Positions 53,239 through 62,231 are shown, counted from the stretch's first letter. The stretch is DNA of 64,000 nt from Sporomusaceae bacterium FL31 (GCA_003990955.1 BIFV01000004.1:1-64000); one strand, 5' to 3'. Numbers and translations are program-made. Notes: generated by a model from the sequence alone, not told the origin.

Positions 53239-53390
53239 CATAATTACGATGCTCTAAATCATTAAGTATAGCTGGTTTTGTATTTGCTGTTATAATAAAT
53301 TTGGTGTATGTTCTAAAAATTGAATGAATTGGCATTAAAAAACTTAGACGGTAAAATAATAATAGATTTTTAAAAGAGGAGAGTAATTTT

Positions 53391-55073
53391 TTGTATATCA
53401 GCAAAACCGTTGAAAAGGAAGTATTTAAGGATTTTTTAATTGATGGTGAGTATTTTGACAAAACGGAAGCAACGCTGCAAAAACATGAGAAAGAGGTAAA
53501 GAAGTTATCTGATTTGCTGTTAATATTGTTAGATCGGGAAATAGCTTTAAACGGGAAAGTTATTTGGGCAAATTTCACCAATACAAGCGAGTATAAGAAA
53601 CTACAGAATTTGTATATTCAAGTTGATGAAGGCGACATGATCATCAATGGAGATTATTACTTTGAAAAGGTTGTTTTGTCATCTGGCAGGGAGCGTGATC
53701 TCTATATTGTTCGAGATAAATATGGTCTTAATGCTCCATTTCCAGCAGATTCAGACCCCATCAGTTTGTATGATTTTTCTGTTATAAAATTTCCTGATAC
53801 ACTTACTGATGAAGAAGGAAAAAGACTAGCCGGTGAGAGTCGAATTTCTGCTTTTCACTCAACTAGAGGATTTTTAAGAAAAAGGCTAAACATCAAATAT
53901 GATGAAAGGGAAATGGACAGAAAGGAAAAATTTGAATATCTGAAACTCCTAAACTTAGTCTATCTTTATAGTAATAAGTTAGAATATCTGGGTGAAAAAA
54001 GTATCAACAGAAATGAAAATGATCTTCTTGGCACTCGTTCCCCATACCACGATATAATATTTCCAATAAAACGGGAAATCATGAAAGAAATATCAATAAG
54101 CAGGTTGCGGGAAATCAGTCAAGTTGTTTTGTTATTCAGGGAGTATGAAATAAAGTTAGAGGCATATGTTTTGTCAGAATTAGTATCAATATTTGAGTTG
54201 GCCTTGTCGACTAATATTGAATATGCTAATCATGTACTATCTGACAAAAGTGAAAGGCTCATAAAAAATTTGAAATATGAATACAAGGACGCAGTAAAAG
54301 GAAACAAAAGTCAGGAACCCATTTTCGAAAAGGCGTACAGAAAGCTTATTTTGTTTCCAACTGAAAATAAATTTTATCTAACAGAGGGTTTCGAGTTTCA
54401 ACCAACTGAAGTTACTGTGGCCTTTTTGAAAAATTTGAATGAGTTAAAGGGAAAAGTTGGGCGAAAGCTGCCATTAAAAGAGGTCGATGATTTTGTTGAA
54501 GCGTACGCGAAAGAGATTGCACAATTATTAACTGCGAAGCATGAAGTAAATGCATTAAGGCGTGACTCAGCCAAAGAAAAATATAAGGCATTGCTTCAGC
54601 TAAGCTTAGAGGTTAAAGGGCAAACTACTAACGAGGTGTGTCTGGAAGAAATAATAGCAGTTATTGATATTGTCAGAAGATTTACCTTTAATACAAAGTC
54701 ATCTGAAGAAAAAACGAATCATAAGGTACAGGAGCCGGGATATAAGGGCGGCAGCAAAGAAAAGTCCAAATCTATACGAACTATTATTGATGCTATCAAA
54801 AAACAATATAATGATCAAAATTCTATCCTTAATACGGATAATTACAGAAATGCAAGAATTATTTATGATATGATTGCAGAACAGTCTATGGAGAACTGTG
54901 GTTTTCATCTCTCTTTTGAGATGAAGGAAGTCATTAGAAAAATCATATACAAAACTTTTCTAAAAAAGGTTGAGCAATATAGTGGGGTTGTTACATTTGA
55001 TAAGCAATGCGAATTTATACGGAAAACGGCAGATGAGATGAGGAATAATATTTTCCAATATATTTATTGTTAA
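53391..55073 (+). CDS. orphan 560-residue protein of unknown function
   Basis: A long soluble protein with helical, charged sequence throughout (ALNGKVIWANFTN, LRKRLNIKYDEREMDRKEKFEYLKLLNL). No catalytic motif, membrane segment or known domain is visible. Codon use is A/T-rich. TTG 53391 follows GAGGAGAGTAATTTT. It is flanked by the TGTCCG array upstream and a strong terminator downstream, so it is a single-gene transcript and a cargo candidate. Could be a defence or DNA-associated protein; unresolved. Confidence 0.55.
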   Translation: MYISKTVEKEVFKDFLIDGEYFDKTEATLQKHEKEVKKLSDLLLILLDREIALNGKVIWANFTNTSEYKKLQNLYIQVDEGDMIINGDYYFEKVVLSSGRERDLYIVRDKYGLNAPFPADSDPISLYDFSVIKFPDTLTDEEGKRLAGESRISAFHSTRGFLRKRLNIKYDEREMDRKEKFEYLKLLNLVYLYSNKLEYLGEKSINRNENDLLGTRSPYHDIIFPIKREIMKEISISRLREISQVVLLFREYEIKLEAYVLSELVSIFELALSTNIEYANHVLSDKSERLIKNLKYEYKDAVKGNKSQEPIFEKAYRKLILFPTENKFYLTEGFEFQPTEVTVAFLKNLNELKGKVGRKLPLKEVDDFVEAYAKEIAQLLTAKHEVNALRRDSAKEKYKALLQLSLEVKGQTTNEVCLEEIIAVIDIVRRFTFNTKSSEEKTNHKVQEPGYKGGSKEKSKSIRTIIDAIKKQYNDQNSILNTDNYRNARIIYDMIAEQSMENCGFHLSFEMKEVIRKIIYKTFLKKVEQYSGVVTFDKQCEFIRKTADEMRNNIFQYIYC

Positions 55074-55094
55074 AAGTGCTCGGCAGGTCAGCTG

Positions 55095-55150
55095 AAAATA
55101 TAAGAGGTAAGAAACAAGTTGCATTGTTTCTTACCTCTTATATTTTTATA
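55095..55150 (+). terminator. intrinsic terminator
   Basis: A ~23-bp stem (55095-55117 and 55124-55146), loop GTTGCA and a T-rich tail follow the orphan gene. Confidence 0.87.
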
Positions 55151-55333
55151 TCATTCATTACATATTATGGGAAAATAATTGGGAGAATGTCTCTGCACGT
55201 GCTTTGCTATCCTTCAATAGATAAAATCTAAATGTCAGTCACTTATCCTCAAGTGACAACCCCGCTCTATAGAGTGAATATACAGTTGCCCTAGAGCACT
55301 TAAAAAAACATATTTGGAAGGAGAAGTTTAGCA

Positions 55334-57391
55334 ATGGACAATGAGAAAATACCCCTTGTAAAACCAATAAGAAAGCTAAAAGAAGGAGAGAGAGTCCGTC
55401 ATCCTCTGTTTAAGCCGATTTTTAAGTACGATGATAATGGAAATAAATTGGTAAGACCAATTCTCCATTTCGAAAAAGTAATACCGTCGCACCTGCCAGT
55501 GTGTGGTAGGGGACCACTAATGCCTAAAACGCCCCAACTCAGTCCGGCATTAAAAAGTAATGGTAATAATATCGAAGCCTTAATGGTTCAACCATCACAA
55601 AAAGAACCAATGCCAGTGGCTCCAGCTTTGCCGCCTGCCCCTTCGTATTCAGATGATCCAGAATATAAGTGGAATGGATGCCTCTTATGGGGAATTGTTA
55701 AAGATGAGAATCAATGGGAACCTCTTTGCAACTTTGCGATTGTCCCGGTTCGTAAAATATTCGATGTCTACATAAATCAATCAGAATGCCAATGCCGTAT
55801 TGAAATAAAAATTATTTTTGCAAGGGGCATTGAAAAAATGACAATACGATCAAATGAAACCGGGGCTTTGGTGGATAAAATTAAGAAACGTTTTCCGGAA
55901 GCCTACATAGATCCCCATGCTATGAAAGCGCAAGCACGGATCAATAAGTATTTCGCCAAACAGGTTGCGGATATTCCGGCTATCTCTTGTTTCCATGATG
56001 TCGGTTGGACTGAAATAAACGGAAGATACATATTCGTCCATGACGGAATTGACACTAAGAATCAGTTTCTTTGCGAGACTGGAAAAAAGCTTGCGATTGA
56101 TAATGTGCTGTCGGCAAGAGGCGCATATCGCCGGGCATTAGATTTTCTTGATATCTCAACTGATAAGATGAAAATTGTGGTACCTTGGTTGTTCATGCAT
56201 TTAGGAGTACTGCATACCTTATTTTCTCTGGCGGGTTATTCTCCTGATTTCTTGGAGTATATCTTGGGGCAAACGGGCAGTCTCAAGACCGCTCTAGCAA
56301 AAGTGTTATACAGTTTGTATGAAGGAGAGCATGCGCAAATTCCAGCTAATTTCAAAGACACGAAAACATCCCTGGAAATAAAGATGGGTCAGGCAAAAGA
56401 TCGGACGCTGATTATAGATGATTTATTTCCCGCAACTACCAGATCAGAAAAAAATGAAATGAAAGATGTTTTGAGCTTTGTCATTAGACTTTATGGCGAT
56501 AATATTGCAAAATCTAGGGCAAATGTAGATTTAACGCTCAAAACAGAATTTAGGCATCGGGGGTTAGCTTGCATTACAGGAGAATATATTACCGGCTCGC
56601 AGTCCAGCCAGTTGCGTTGCTTGGTATTGGAAATTCAACGTGGCGATTATGATGGGAAAAAACTTTCGTTTTATCAGAAGAACCCACTTATATTAAGTAC
56701 GCATTTATCTCACTTTATTCAGTTCATTCAGAAAGACTTTACCCGGTACCGTACCTATATCTCGCAAAGCTACGAGTCAATGAGAGAAGAGATGCGTGCA
56801 TTATTTAAATCCAATCGATTAGTTGATGCAGCAGCTTCACTGAATCTGGTTGCTCAGTTGGCTCTGGAGTACGGGACTTCAGTCGGTGCAATCCATAGTG
56901 AAGAGAGAATATTTTTACAGCAAGAATGGTTTAACTGCATTGTGCAAACTGTTGCAAAGAGCGAGAGTCTGACTAAGACGGTGCAGCCGGGAATTCAATA
57001 TTTAATTGCAATTCGTGATTTATTGGAGAACAAGAAACTCAATTTAGCACGTAGCAAAACGGAGTATGCGAACAATGTACAGCAATATATTGGATTTACT
57101 GAAGGTGCAGAAGATAAAGTGATATTTTTCAAGCATACGGAAATTTATAGGGAGGTTGTTGCGTATTATCGGAGCCTTCAATATGAATTTTCCACAGAGA
57201 TGTCAGATATCCATGTTGATTTGTACAAGCTGGAAGTTACCAAAGTGCAAAAAGACGGAAAAGAAAAAATTAGCTACCTCTACAAAATATCGGGGCTAAA
57301 TACTTCGGAAGGGGAAAGTCGCAGGCCGCGAATGTTGGCGATCAAACTGAACCGTATGTATCAGCTGTTACACACGGCAGAAAAACAATAA
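55334..57391 (+). CDS. P-loop ATPase/helicase-like protein (DUF927-like)
   Basis: A 685-residue protein. The N-terminal ~110 residues are basic and Pro-rich. Later EYILGQTGSLKTALAKVL is a Walker A (GQTGSLKT) and DRTLIIDDLFP a Walker B, with conserved FRHRGLACITGEYI beyond. This looks like the DUF927/D5-type ATPase of mobile-element replication. It probably drives replication or unwinding of the element. ATG 55334 follows GGAAGGAGAAGTTTAGCA. A folded leader (AGTCACTT...AAGTGAC and GCTCTA...TAGAGC) lies upstream at 55230-55300. Confidence 0.7.
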   Translation: MDNEKIPLVKPIRKLKEGERVRHPLFKPIFKYDDNGNKLVRPILHFEKVIPSHLPVCGRGPLMPKTPQLSPALKSNGNNIEALMVQPSQKEPMPVAPALPPAPSYSDDPEYKWNGCLLWGIVKDENQWEPLCNFAIVPVRKIFDVYINQSECQCRIEIKIIFARGIEKMTIRSNETGALVDKIKKRFPEAYIDPHAMKAQARINKYFAKQVADIPAISCFHDVGWTEINGRYIFVHDGIDTKNQFLCETGKKLAIDNVLSARGAYRRALDFLDISTDKMKIVVPWLFMHLGVLHTLFSLAGYSPDFLEYILGQTGSLKTALAKVLYSLYEGEHAQIPANFKDTKTSLEIKMGQAKDRTLIIDDLFPATTRSEKNEMKDVLSFVIRLYGDNIAKSRANVDLTLKTEFRHRGLACITGEYITGSQSSQLRCLVLEIQRGDYDGKKLSFYQKNPLILSTHLSHFIQFIQKDFTRYRTYISQSYESMREEMRALFKSNRLVDAAASLNLVAQLALEYGTSVGAIHSEERIFLQQEWFNCIVQTVAKSESLTKTVQPGIQYLIAIRDLLENKKLNLARSKTEYANNVQQYIGFTEGAEDKVIFFKHTEIYREVVAYYRSLQYEFSTEMSDIHVDLYKLEVTKVQKDGKEKISYLYKISGLNTSEGESRRPRMLAIKLNRMYQLLHTAEKQ

Positions 57392-57411
57392 TGTGAAGGG
57401 GGATGTCCGGC

Positions 57412-57537
57412 GTGATTGAGATCAATTTAGTTATTGTATCTGAGGTTATGGAAGTAAATCCTACGATTAAAAGCGTCTTACCAACTTTATTTGGCAAAGG
57501 TTTAACGAACTCAGGTTGGACACCGTTTAGGTATTAA
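57412..57537 (+). CDS. 41-residue small protein (short ORF)
   Basis: A short frame from GTG 57412 preceded by GGGGGATGTCCGGC. The product (MIEINLVIVSEVMEVNPTIK...) is slightly hydrophobic with no motif. It sits between the ATPase and viroplasmin genes. The ribosome site is good but the length is small, so existence is moderately likely. Confidence 0.45.
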   Translation: MIEINLVIVSEVMEVNPTIKSVLPTLFGKGLTNSGWTPFRY

Positions 57538-57575
57538 ATTGAAATCCTCTGTCAGGGTAAAGGGGGGGAGTAATA

Positions 57576-57845
57576 GTGACAAAGTCAAAGTTTTATGGTG
57601 TTTATGGAACGAATGCTTACGCTGTATTTACATCTTGGAATCGGGTTGAACAAGCTAGGAAATATTTCCGAAAATTTAGCGTGAAAAGTTTCAAAACATT
57701 CCAGGAGGCTGAAGAATTTGCTTTTGACGGCTTTTGCGATGGGATTTTTGGAGTTAGTCCATTTTTTTACGGAGTCTTTCCAAAAAAATTAATTCCAAAC
57801 AATATTATATTCAAAAAGAAATTACTCGATGAAACAGCCGAATAA
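57576..57845 (+). CDS. viroplasmin/RNase HI N-terminal domain protein
   Basis: An 89-residue protein. KFYGVYGTNAYAVFTSWNRVEQARKYF...VKSFKTFQEAEEFAF is the caulimovirus viroplasmin-type domain found at the N-terminus of RNase HI, where it binds RNA-DNA hybrids or duplexes. No RNase H catalytic domain follows, so it would bind rather than cut nucleic acid. GTG 57576 follows AGGGGGGGAGTAATA. Confidence 0.75.
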   Translation: MTKSKFYGVYGTNAYAVFTSWNRVEQARKYFRKFSVKSFKTFQEAEEFAFDGFCDGIFGVSPFFYGVFPKKLIPNNIIFKKKLLDETAE

Positions 57846-57950
57846 ATACTAATTATTAACAATATTAACCTGACAGGGGATATCTGTAAGACATTACACA
57901 GTTAAATTAATCTCATTGGGTTGAGAGAAAAAGTAGCGGAGGAGATCTAT

Positions 57951-58124
57951 ATGGAGAAAGCAACGCTTACAGTAACCGAGATGGCTCGATACATGGGTAT
58001 AGGTCTAAATAAAGCATACCAGTTGGCAAATGATCGGATCATTCCTTGTATAAAAATTGGCCGTCAGTTCCGTATACCTAAAGCTGCTTTGGATGCGTGG
58101 CTTATAAAACAGTCAACAACCTGA
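57951..58124 (+). CDS. xis: excisionase (Xis), element-encoded
   Basis: A 57-residue MerR-like protein: LTVTEMARYMGIGLNKAYQLANDRIIPCIKIGRQFRIPKAALDAWL. ATG 57951 follows GGAGGAGATCTAT. It lies 122 bases before the integrase gene, the usual xis-int order, so it is the best excisionase candidate among the three similar genes on the element. Confidence 0.82.
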   Translation: MEKATLTVTEMARYMGIGLNKAYQLANDRIIPCIKIGRQFRIPKAALDAWLIKQSTT

Positions 58125-58132
58125 TTACAAAG

Positions 58133-58170
58133 AAAAGAGCAGGCAAGAGACAATCTGCCTGCTCTTTTCA
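58133..58170 (+). terminator. intrinsic terminator between xis and int
   Basis: AAAAGAGCAGGCA / TGCCTGCTCTTTT (13 bp) with a ten-base loop, ahead of the integrase gene. Confidence 0.83.
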
Positions 58171-58246
58171 AAAAATAGTATGGCTAAGGCTGCTTTAGCC
58201 AGCGATATTTTTAAGCCAAACTTAATCATATTAAGGAGGGGAAAGT

Positions 58247-59467
58247 TTGCAAGGAACAATAAAAGAACGGATTAAGAAAAAGGGCCGCGATAGTCAAGGC
58301 AAGATTCGCTCAAATATAAAAGTGTACGATGTTTATTATCGGTATAAAGATAACTCTACCGGTGAAACAAGGCCGACCGTAAAAAGAGGCTTTCCAACTA
58401 AGTCCGCTGCTCAAAACTTCCTGCTGGATTTGAATAGTAAGATGGTAACTAACAGTTTTGTGACGCCAAAGGTTGTTTTGTTTAAAGATTATTTAAGAGA
58501 GTGGCTTGATACGTATGCCAAGATCAATCTGCGTCAGAGTACCTATATTGGTTATAACCGGATTATTAACTTTCACCTAATTCCTCATCTTGGTCAAATA
58601 GACTTAAAAGATATATCGCCTATCCAAATTGACAAGCTTTACGCTTTTTTATTACAGAAGGGCCGGCGTGACGGGAAAGGCGGATTATCGGCCAAAACGG
58701 TTCAGTATACACACCGCGTGCTAAACGAGGCTTTAGAACATGCCGTTAAACGGCAATTGATTTATCATAATCCGGTAAAACGTATTACCAATATTCCAAG
58801 GCCGAAAAAATTTCAAAGCAATATATATACTCCTGAAGAGATTCTGGACTTGTTAGAGCGGGTAAAGGATACTGTATTCGAAGTTCCGGTGGCTTTAGCG
58901 GCAATATGCGGCTTGCGGCGGGGGGAATGCCTGGCGCTAAAAGTGAAGGATATTGATTTTATCAACCAAGAAATCTATATTAATAAACAACTTTTAAGCA
59001 TCGAAGGTGAAGCTATAATTAGCGAGCCAAAGAGTGAAGATAGCACTCGAATTGTAGTAGTTCCTCAAGAAGTTTTGGATATTATCTCTCGACATATTGC
59101 AAAAAATGAACAAAATAAAAATATGTTGCAGCATGAATATGATAATCAGGAATTTATTATTTGCCAGGCTGACGGAAAATGTGTTCAACCCAATGTGTTC
59201 AGCAAAAATTTTTCACGCTTTATTGAACGTAATAAACTAAAAAGAATCAGGTTTCATGACCTTCGCCATTCCAGTGCGTCCTTAATGTTAAAATCCGGCG
59301 TTGATTTGAAAGTTTCATCGCAAATATTGGGACATAGTTCAATTGCGATTACAGCGGATCTTTATACTCACGTTCTTAAAGAATCCAAAAAAGAGGCGGC
59401 TGAGCGGGTTCGGCAAACATTATTCGGTAAAAATGACAAGAAAGAGGCGTCGCCCCCTAAAGCGTGA
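58247..59467 (+). CDS. int: tyrosine recombinase/integrase
   Basis: A 406-residue integrase with an N-terminal arm-binding domain (~1-70, VYDVYYRYKDNSTGETRPTVKRGFPTKSAA), a core-binding SAM-like domain (~75-170) and a catalytic domain. Catalytic residues are Arg224 (CGLRRGE), His337 and Arg340 (HDLRHSSA), His363 (LGHSS) and Tyr373 (DLYTH). TTG 58247 follows AAGGAGGGGAAAGT. It presumably recombines the 63-bp tRNA-Ser repeats and binds TTGACAAC arm sites. Its stop codon overlaps a hairpin GAGGCGTC/GACGCCTC (59444-59473), probably its terminator. Confidence 0.93.
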   Translation: MQGTIKERIKKKGRDSQGKIRSNIKVYDVYYRYKDNSTGETRPTVKRGFPTKSAAQNFLLDLNSKMVTNSFVTPKVVLFKDYLREWLDTYAKINLRQSTYIGYNRIINFHLIPHLGQIDLKDISPIQIDKLYAFLLQKGRRDGKGGLSAKTVQYTHRVLNEALEHAVKRQLIYHNPVKRITNIPRPKKFQSNIYTPEEILDLLERVKDTVFEVPVALAAICGLRRGECLALKVKDIDFINQEIYINKQLLSIEGEAIISEPKSEDSTRIVVVPQEVLDIISRHIAKNEQNKNMLQHEYDNQEFIICQADGKCVQPNVFSKNFSRFIERNKLKRIRFHDLRHSSASLMLKSGVDLKVSSQILGHSSIAITADLYTHVLKESKKEAAERVRQTLFGKNDKKEASPPKA

Positions 59468-59649
59468 CGCCTCAATATTTACACTCCTAATCATGTGTGA
59501 ATTGGTAGAGCAGATACATAATTTCAGCTAGATTAAGGCTTATTAAGCAGTTGAAACTAAAGCTAGTAAGTCTATTATAGACAGATAAGATTATTGGTAG
59601 TAGAATAAATATATAATAAGCATACAATAATGCTATAAGAGGTGTTTGC

Positions 59650-59937
59650 ATGATGAATATAAAGCCATCTGCTGCGATACGAAAGAACTATAATGAGATA
59701 TCTGAGTTGTGCAAGCGTTCCGGGGAACCGGTCTATTTGACAAAAAATGGTGAAGGTGATCTTGTGGTCATGAATATTGAAGCCTTTGCACGAAGAGAGA
59801 GTATGTTGCGGCTGAGAGAAACTTTGATTGCAGCGGAGGAAGGTAGACTAAAAGGAAAGCCTGGTTATTCTATTGATGATGTATCTGCATTAATGAGAAC
59901 AGCTGTCCAGGAGGTCCTGGATGGACAAAGAAAGTAA
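59650..59937 (+). CDS. Phd/YefM-like antitoxin
   Basis: A 95-residue protein with a Phd/YefM fold: IKPSAAIRKNYNEISELCKRSGEPVYLTKNGEGDLVVMNIEAFARRE. The C-terminus is basic and helical, normally the toxin-neutralising part. Start ATG 59650 (or 59653) after GAGGTG. It overlaps the toxin gene by 17 bases, the usual arrangement. Confidence 0.85.
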   Translation: MMNIKPSAAIRKNYNEISELCKRSGEPVYLTKNGEGDLVVMNIEAFARRESMLRLRETLIAAEEGRLKGKPGYSIDDVSALMRTAVQEVLDGQRK

Positions 59938-60238
59938 CCGGTATACGGTCATCGTTTCTGAAGATGCGACGCAAATGTTGGTATCGCACGTCCGCTTTTT
60001 GGCACAGGTCAGCGAGTCAGCCGCTTTAAGGCTTATTGAAGTTTTTCAGGCACAGGTCAAGACGCTGGAACAGTTTCCAGAGCGCAATCCTATGCTGATC
60101 GACCAGTCAGTTCCAGCAGGAAAATATCGTAAACTTTTACTTGAAAAAAGATATCTCATAATTTATCAGGTTAAGGATACCAACGTATATTTAGACGCAG
60201 TTGTCGATACCCGCCAGGATTATGGCTGGCTATTATAG
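59921..60238 (+). CDS. RelE/ParE-family toxin
   Basis: A 105-residue toxin-like protein of the RelE/ParE superfamily: FQAQVKTLEQFPERNPMLI, the core strand GKYRKLLLEKRYLIIYQVKD and DAVVDTRQDYGWLL. Such toxins cleave ribosome-bound mRNA or poison gyrase; this sequence alone cannot decide. ATG 59921 follows AGGAGGTCCTGG inside the antitoxin gene. The pair likely stabilises the element, sitting just before the right attachment repeat. Confidence 0.85.
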   Translation: MDKESNRYTVIVSEDATQMLVSHVRFLAQVSESAALRLIEVFQAQVKTLEQFPERNPMLIDQSVPAGKYRKLLLEKRYLIIYQVKDTNVYLDAVVDTRQDYGWLL

Positions 60239-60267
60239 CTCAAAATTCTTGTAAAGATAGTAAATGC

Positions 60268-60303
60268 AAAGCATCACGCTTTTAAAAGCGTGATGCTTTT
60301 TTG
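60268..60303 (+). terminator. intrinsic terminator of toxin-antitoxin operon
   Basis: AAAGCATCACGCTTTT and its complement form a 16-bp perfect palindrome followed by T residues. The remaining ~430 bases to the right repeat have no gene. Confidence 0.87.
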
Positions 60304-60586
60304 CAGCTAGACTTTTGCATACCATAATAAAAAACTGTAATGCGAGGTAGGAAACTATGCTATTTTGCAGAAGCTTTTTGTCGAATGGCCCAAGGTATAG
60401 ATATAAGAGGGCAAATGACATATTTACCATAATTTGGAGTAATTTGGAGGGATTAGCAGGTTCAAGACTGATTTTCCATTCTGAGGCTGATTTTCAGCAC
60501 ATGTTTCTTTACAATATAATTAAAACAAAATAAACACTTAAATAACTGTTTAGGCGTACTATGTGTGACTCTTAATATAAAGGAAA

Positions 60587-60605
60587 TTGACAACATTTTG
60601 ACAAC
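60587..60605 (+). promoter_or_regulatory. tandem TTGACAAC sites, right end (probable integrase arm sites)
   Basis: TTGACAAC at 60587 and 60598, 11 bp apart, 128 bp before the right repeat, matching the left pair at 35163-35181 in orientation and phasing. Confidence 0.65.
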
Positions 60606-60733
60606 AGACTAACCAAAACGAGTTAATTGTAAATAAGTTTAGATAAACGACTAAAAGAGAGAAACGCAGTAAAATCAATGCTTGAGGGGGTATAATAATT
60701 TCGGTTATGAACCCTTAATAACATAAAGATTTA

Positions 60734-60796
<63 letters not shown>

Positions 60797-60870
60797 CTTA
60801 GTAAATCAAGTCTTCGCAGATATTGCGAGGGCTTTTTGTTTTTCAACCTGCAGGGAACGACATACGGAAA

Positions 60871-60896
60871 AAATAATAAGCCACCATTTGGTGGCT
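60871..60896 (-). terminator. intrinsic terminator
   Basis: GCCACCA / TGGTGGC with a two-base loop; on the minus strand it is followed by TTATTATTTTTTC. It overlaps the stop of the 91-residue gene. Confidence 0.78.
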
Positions 60897-61170
60897 ATAT
60901 ACAGGTGTACGGATTTGTTATTGATGACTTTAGTTGTTCATGTTCAGTAGAATCAATGACATTCCTTAGTAAGTTTTCGTCAATTTCACCTTGCTTGAGG
61001 TTCGTTAAAGCTTGCGTCAGTGTTTTGTGGATGATTTCCAGTTTGGTTCTTTCCTCACGGCTTAACCCATGAGGGTTATTTAGTGGGTCAGTAACATAAA
61101 GCTGGCAGCGTTCGGACACATCGCGTAAGAGTTGACATCCGATAACCGTAGTATTGGTATTACAGTTCAT
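60895..61170 (-). CDS. small hypothetical protein, 91 aa
   Basis: A 91-residue soluble protein starting MNCNTNTTVIGCQLL with an LSREERTKLEIIHKTLTQALTNL helical middle. ATG 61170 follows AGGAGGGAAGT; the longer track start lies inside this site. It belongs to the chromosome just right of the element. Function unknown. Confidence 0.65.
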   Translation of the reverse strand: MNCNTNTTVIGCQLLRDVSERCQLYVTDPLNNPHGLSREERTKLEIIHKTLTQALTNLKQGEIDENLLRNVIDSTEHEQLKSSITNPYTCI

Positions 61171-61416
61171 ACTTCTTCCCTCCTGATTCAATTATTAATA
61201 TTATTATAAAATCATATAAAGTAAACAGCAACAAGAAAGAGATTCAAGGCTTTTTATAACAAATAAGAATTTAACAAAATATGGTAATACCAGTTGCGTG
61301 ATTATGATCGTCAGCGTTGTTTAAATTTATATCAATGTTCAATTTCATAAATTGTAACTTTCTATAATAGATAGACATAAGATAAATCGTAGCTATATTT
61401 TAGGAGGTTATCATCT

Positions 61417-61599
61417 ATGTCAGACTGTTGTTGTCATAAACAGCATCACTGCTGTCCAAAATGTCATCATGAATTCCCTCACCAATGTCATAAATGTCAC
61501 CATAAATGTGATTTCGGCTGTCACGAGTGCCCAAAATGCTGGTCTCATATCCCAAAAGAATGTATATGTCCCATATGTAGCCATAGATTTGAAGATTAA
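61417..61599 (+). CDS. Cys/His-rich small metal-binding-like protein, 60 aa
   Basis: A 60-residue protein with 15 cysteines and 12 histidines, including CCPKCHH, CHKCHHKC, CHECPKCW and CICPIC. ATG 61417 follows TTTTAGGAGGTTATCATCT. Multiple CxxC and HH motifs imply tight binding of several Zn, Cu or Fe ions, as in metallothioneins. It is a single-gene transcript with a strong terminator. No exact family known to me. Confidence 0.75.
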   Translation: MSDCCCHKQHHCCPKCHHEFPHQCHKCHHKCDFGCHECPKCWSHIPKECICPICSHRFED

Positions 61600-61605
61600 A
61601 TAAGG

Positions 61606-61640
61606 AAAAAGAACCTTTCTTTGCGAAAGGTTCTTTTTCT
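61606..61640 (+). terminator. intrinsic terminator
   Basis: AAAAAGAACCTTTC / GAAAGGTTCTTTTT (14 bp), 5-base loop, T-rich tail. Confidence 0.88.
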
Positions 61641-61825
61641 GAGGGGATACTCATTTGCGCTATGCACAGCTTTATTTTAATGGTTGGATAAAAAGATCTT
61701 GTTGTCATAAAATAACAATAGATATTTTGTTGACATTTACAGATATAAATGATAATATATCTTTTGTCGCTGATAGTTAACTTAACCCGATATTTAATCG
61801 TATAGAGTTATGTTGTTCAACAAAT

Positions 61826-61915
61826 GGAGAGATGTCCGAGTGGTTGAAGGAGCACGCCTGGAAAGCGTGTGTACGGGAAACTGTACCGAGGGTTCGAATC
61901 CCTCTCTCTCCGCCA
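61826..61915 (+). tRNA. tRNA-Ser (GGA)
   Basis: Acceptor GGAGAGA/TCTCTCC, discriminator G, encoded CCA. The anticodon loop CTGGAAA in stem CACGC/GCGTG gives anticodon GGA. The long variable arm fits serine. Confidence 0.95.
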
Positions 61916-61953
61916 TATTATTTCTGCTAATAAGGTCTGACAGATGTTTTTAA

Positions 61954-62081
61954 GGTCGGACCATGGCAGGTTGGGTCTTACGCAATGGAGACTCATGAAC
62001 CCCGTCAGGTCCGGAAGGAAGCAGCGGTAAGTGACAATCTTCATGTGCCGTGAGGGTGCCTGATTTGCCGTGGCCCGACGT
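61954..62081 (+). ncRNA. ffs: signal recognition particle RNA (small bacterial type)
   Basis: The hallmark apical domain GTCAGGTCCGGAAGGAAGCA lies at 61998-62030. The outer stem pairs GTCGGACCATGGCA with TGCCGTGGCCCGAC. It lies between tRNA-Ser and dnaX, a common Firmicute order. End positions are approximate. Confidence 0.9.
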
Positions 62082-62231
62082 TAAAAACATAAATAATGAT
62101 TTGTCTTATCAAAGCAGCCAGAATATCTGGTTGCTTTTTAGCATGTAAAGAATGATTTATTGATAAAGGAAAACGCTCTGAGAATGTTGAACTATTTATT
62201 CTTAGATTGTGTTCAGAGGGAGTTGAAAAAT

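Larger units (their letters stand above)
52619..53390. other. largely non-coding gap
   Basis: This 770-base stretch holds the terminator 52880-52930, the second TGTCCG repeat array and the promoter of the 53391 gene. A 48-codon frame (52660-52800) and a 60-codon frame (52963-53145) lack ribosome sites. Confidence 0.55.

Noticed and set aside
55230..55300. Third copy of the AGATATAC leader motif before the ATPase gene
   Set aside because: Only ATATACAGT is shared; AAGGATCATA and the nested stems plus terminator are absent.
57400..57425. Third TGTCCG array
   Set aside because: Only a single TGTCCGGCGTGA; no paired or inverted copies.
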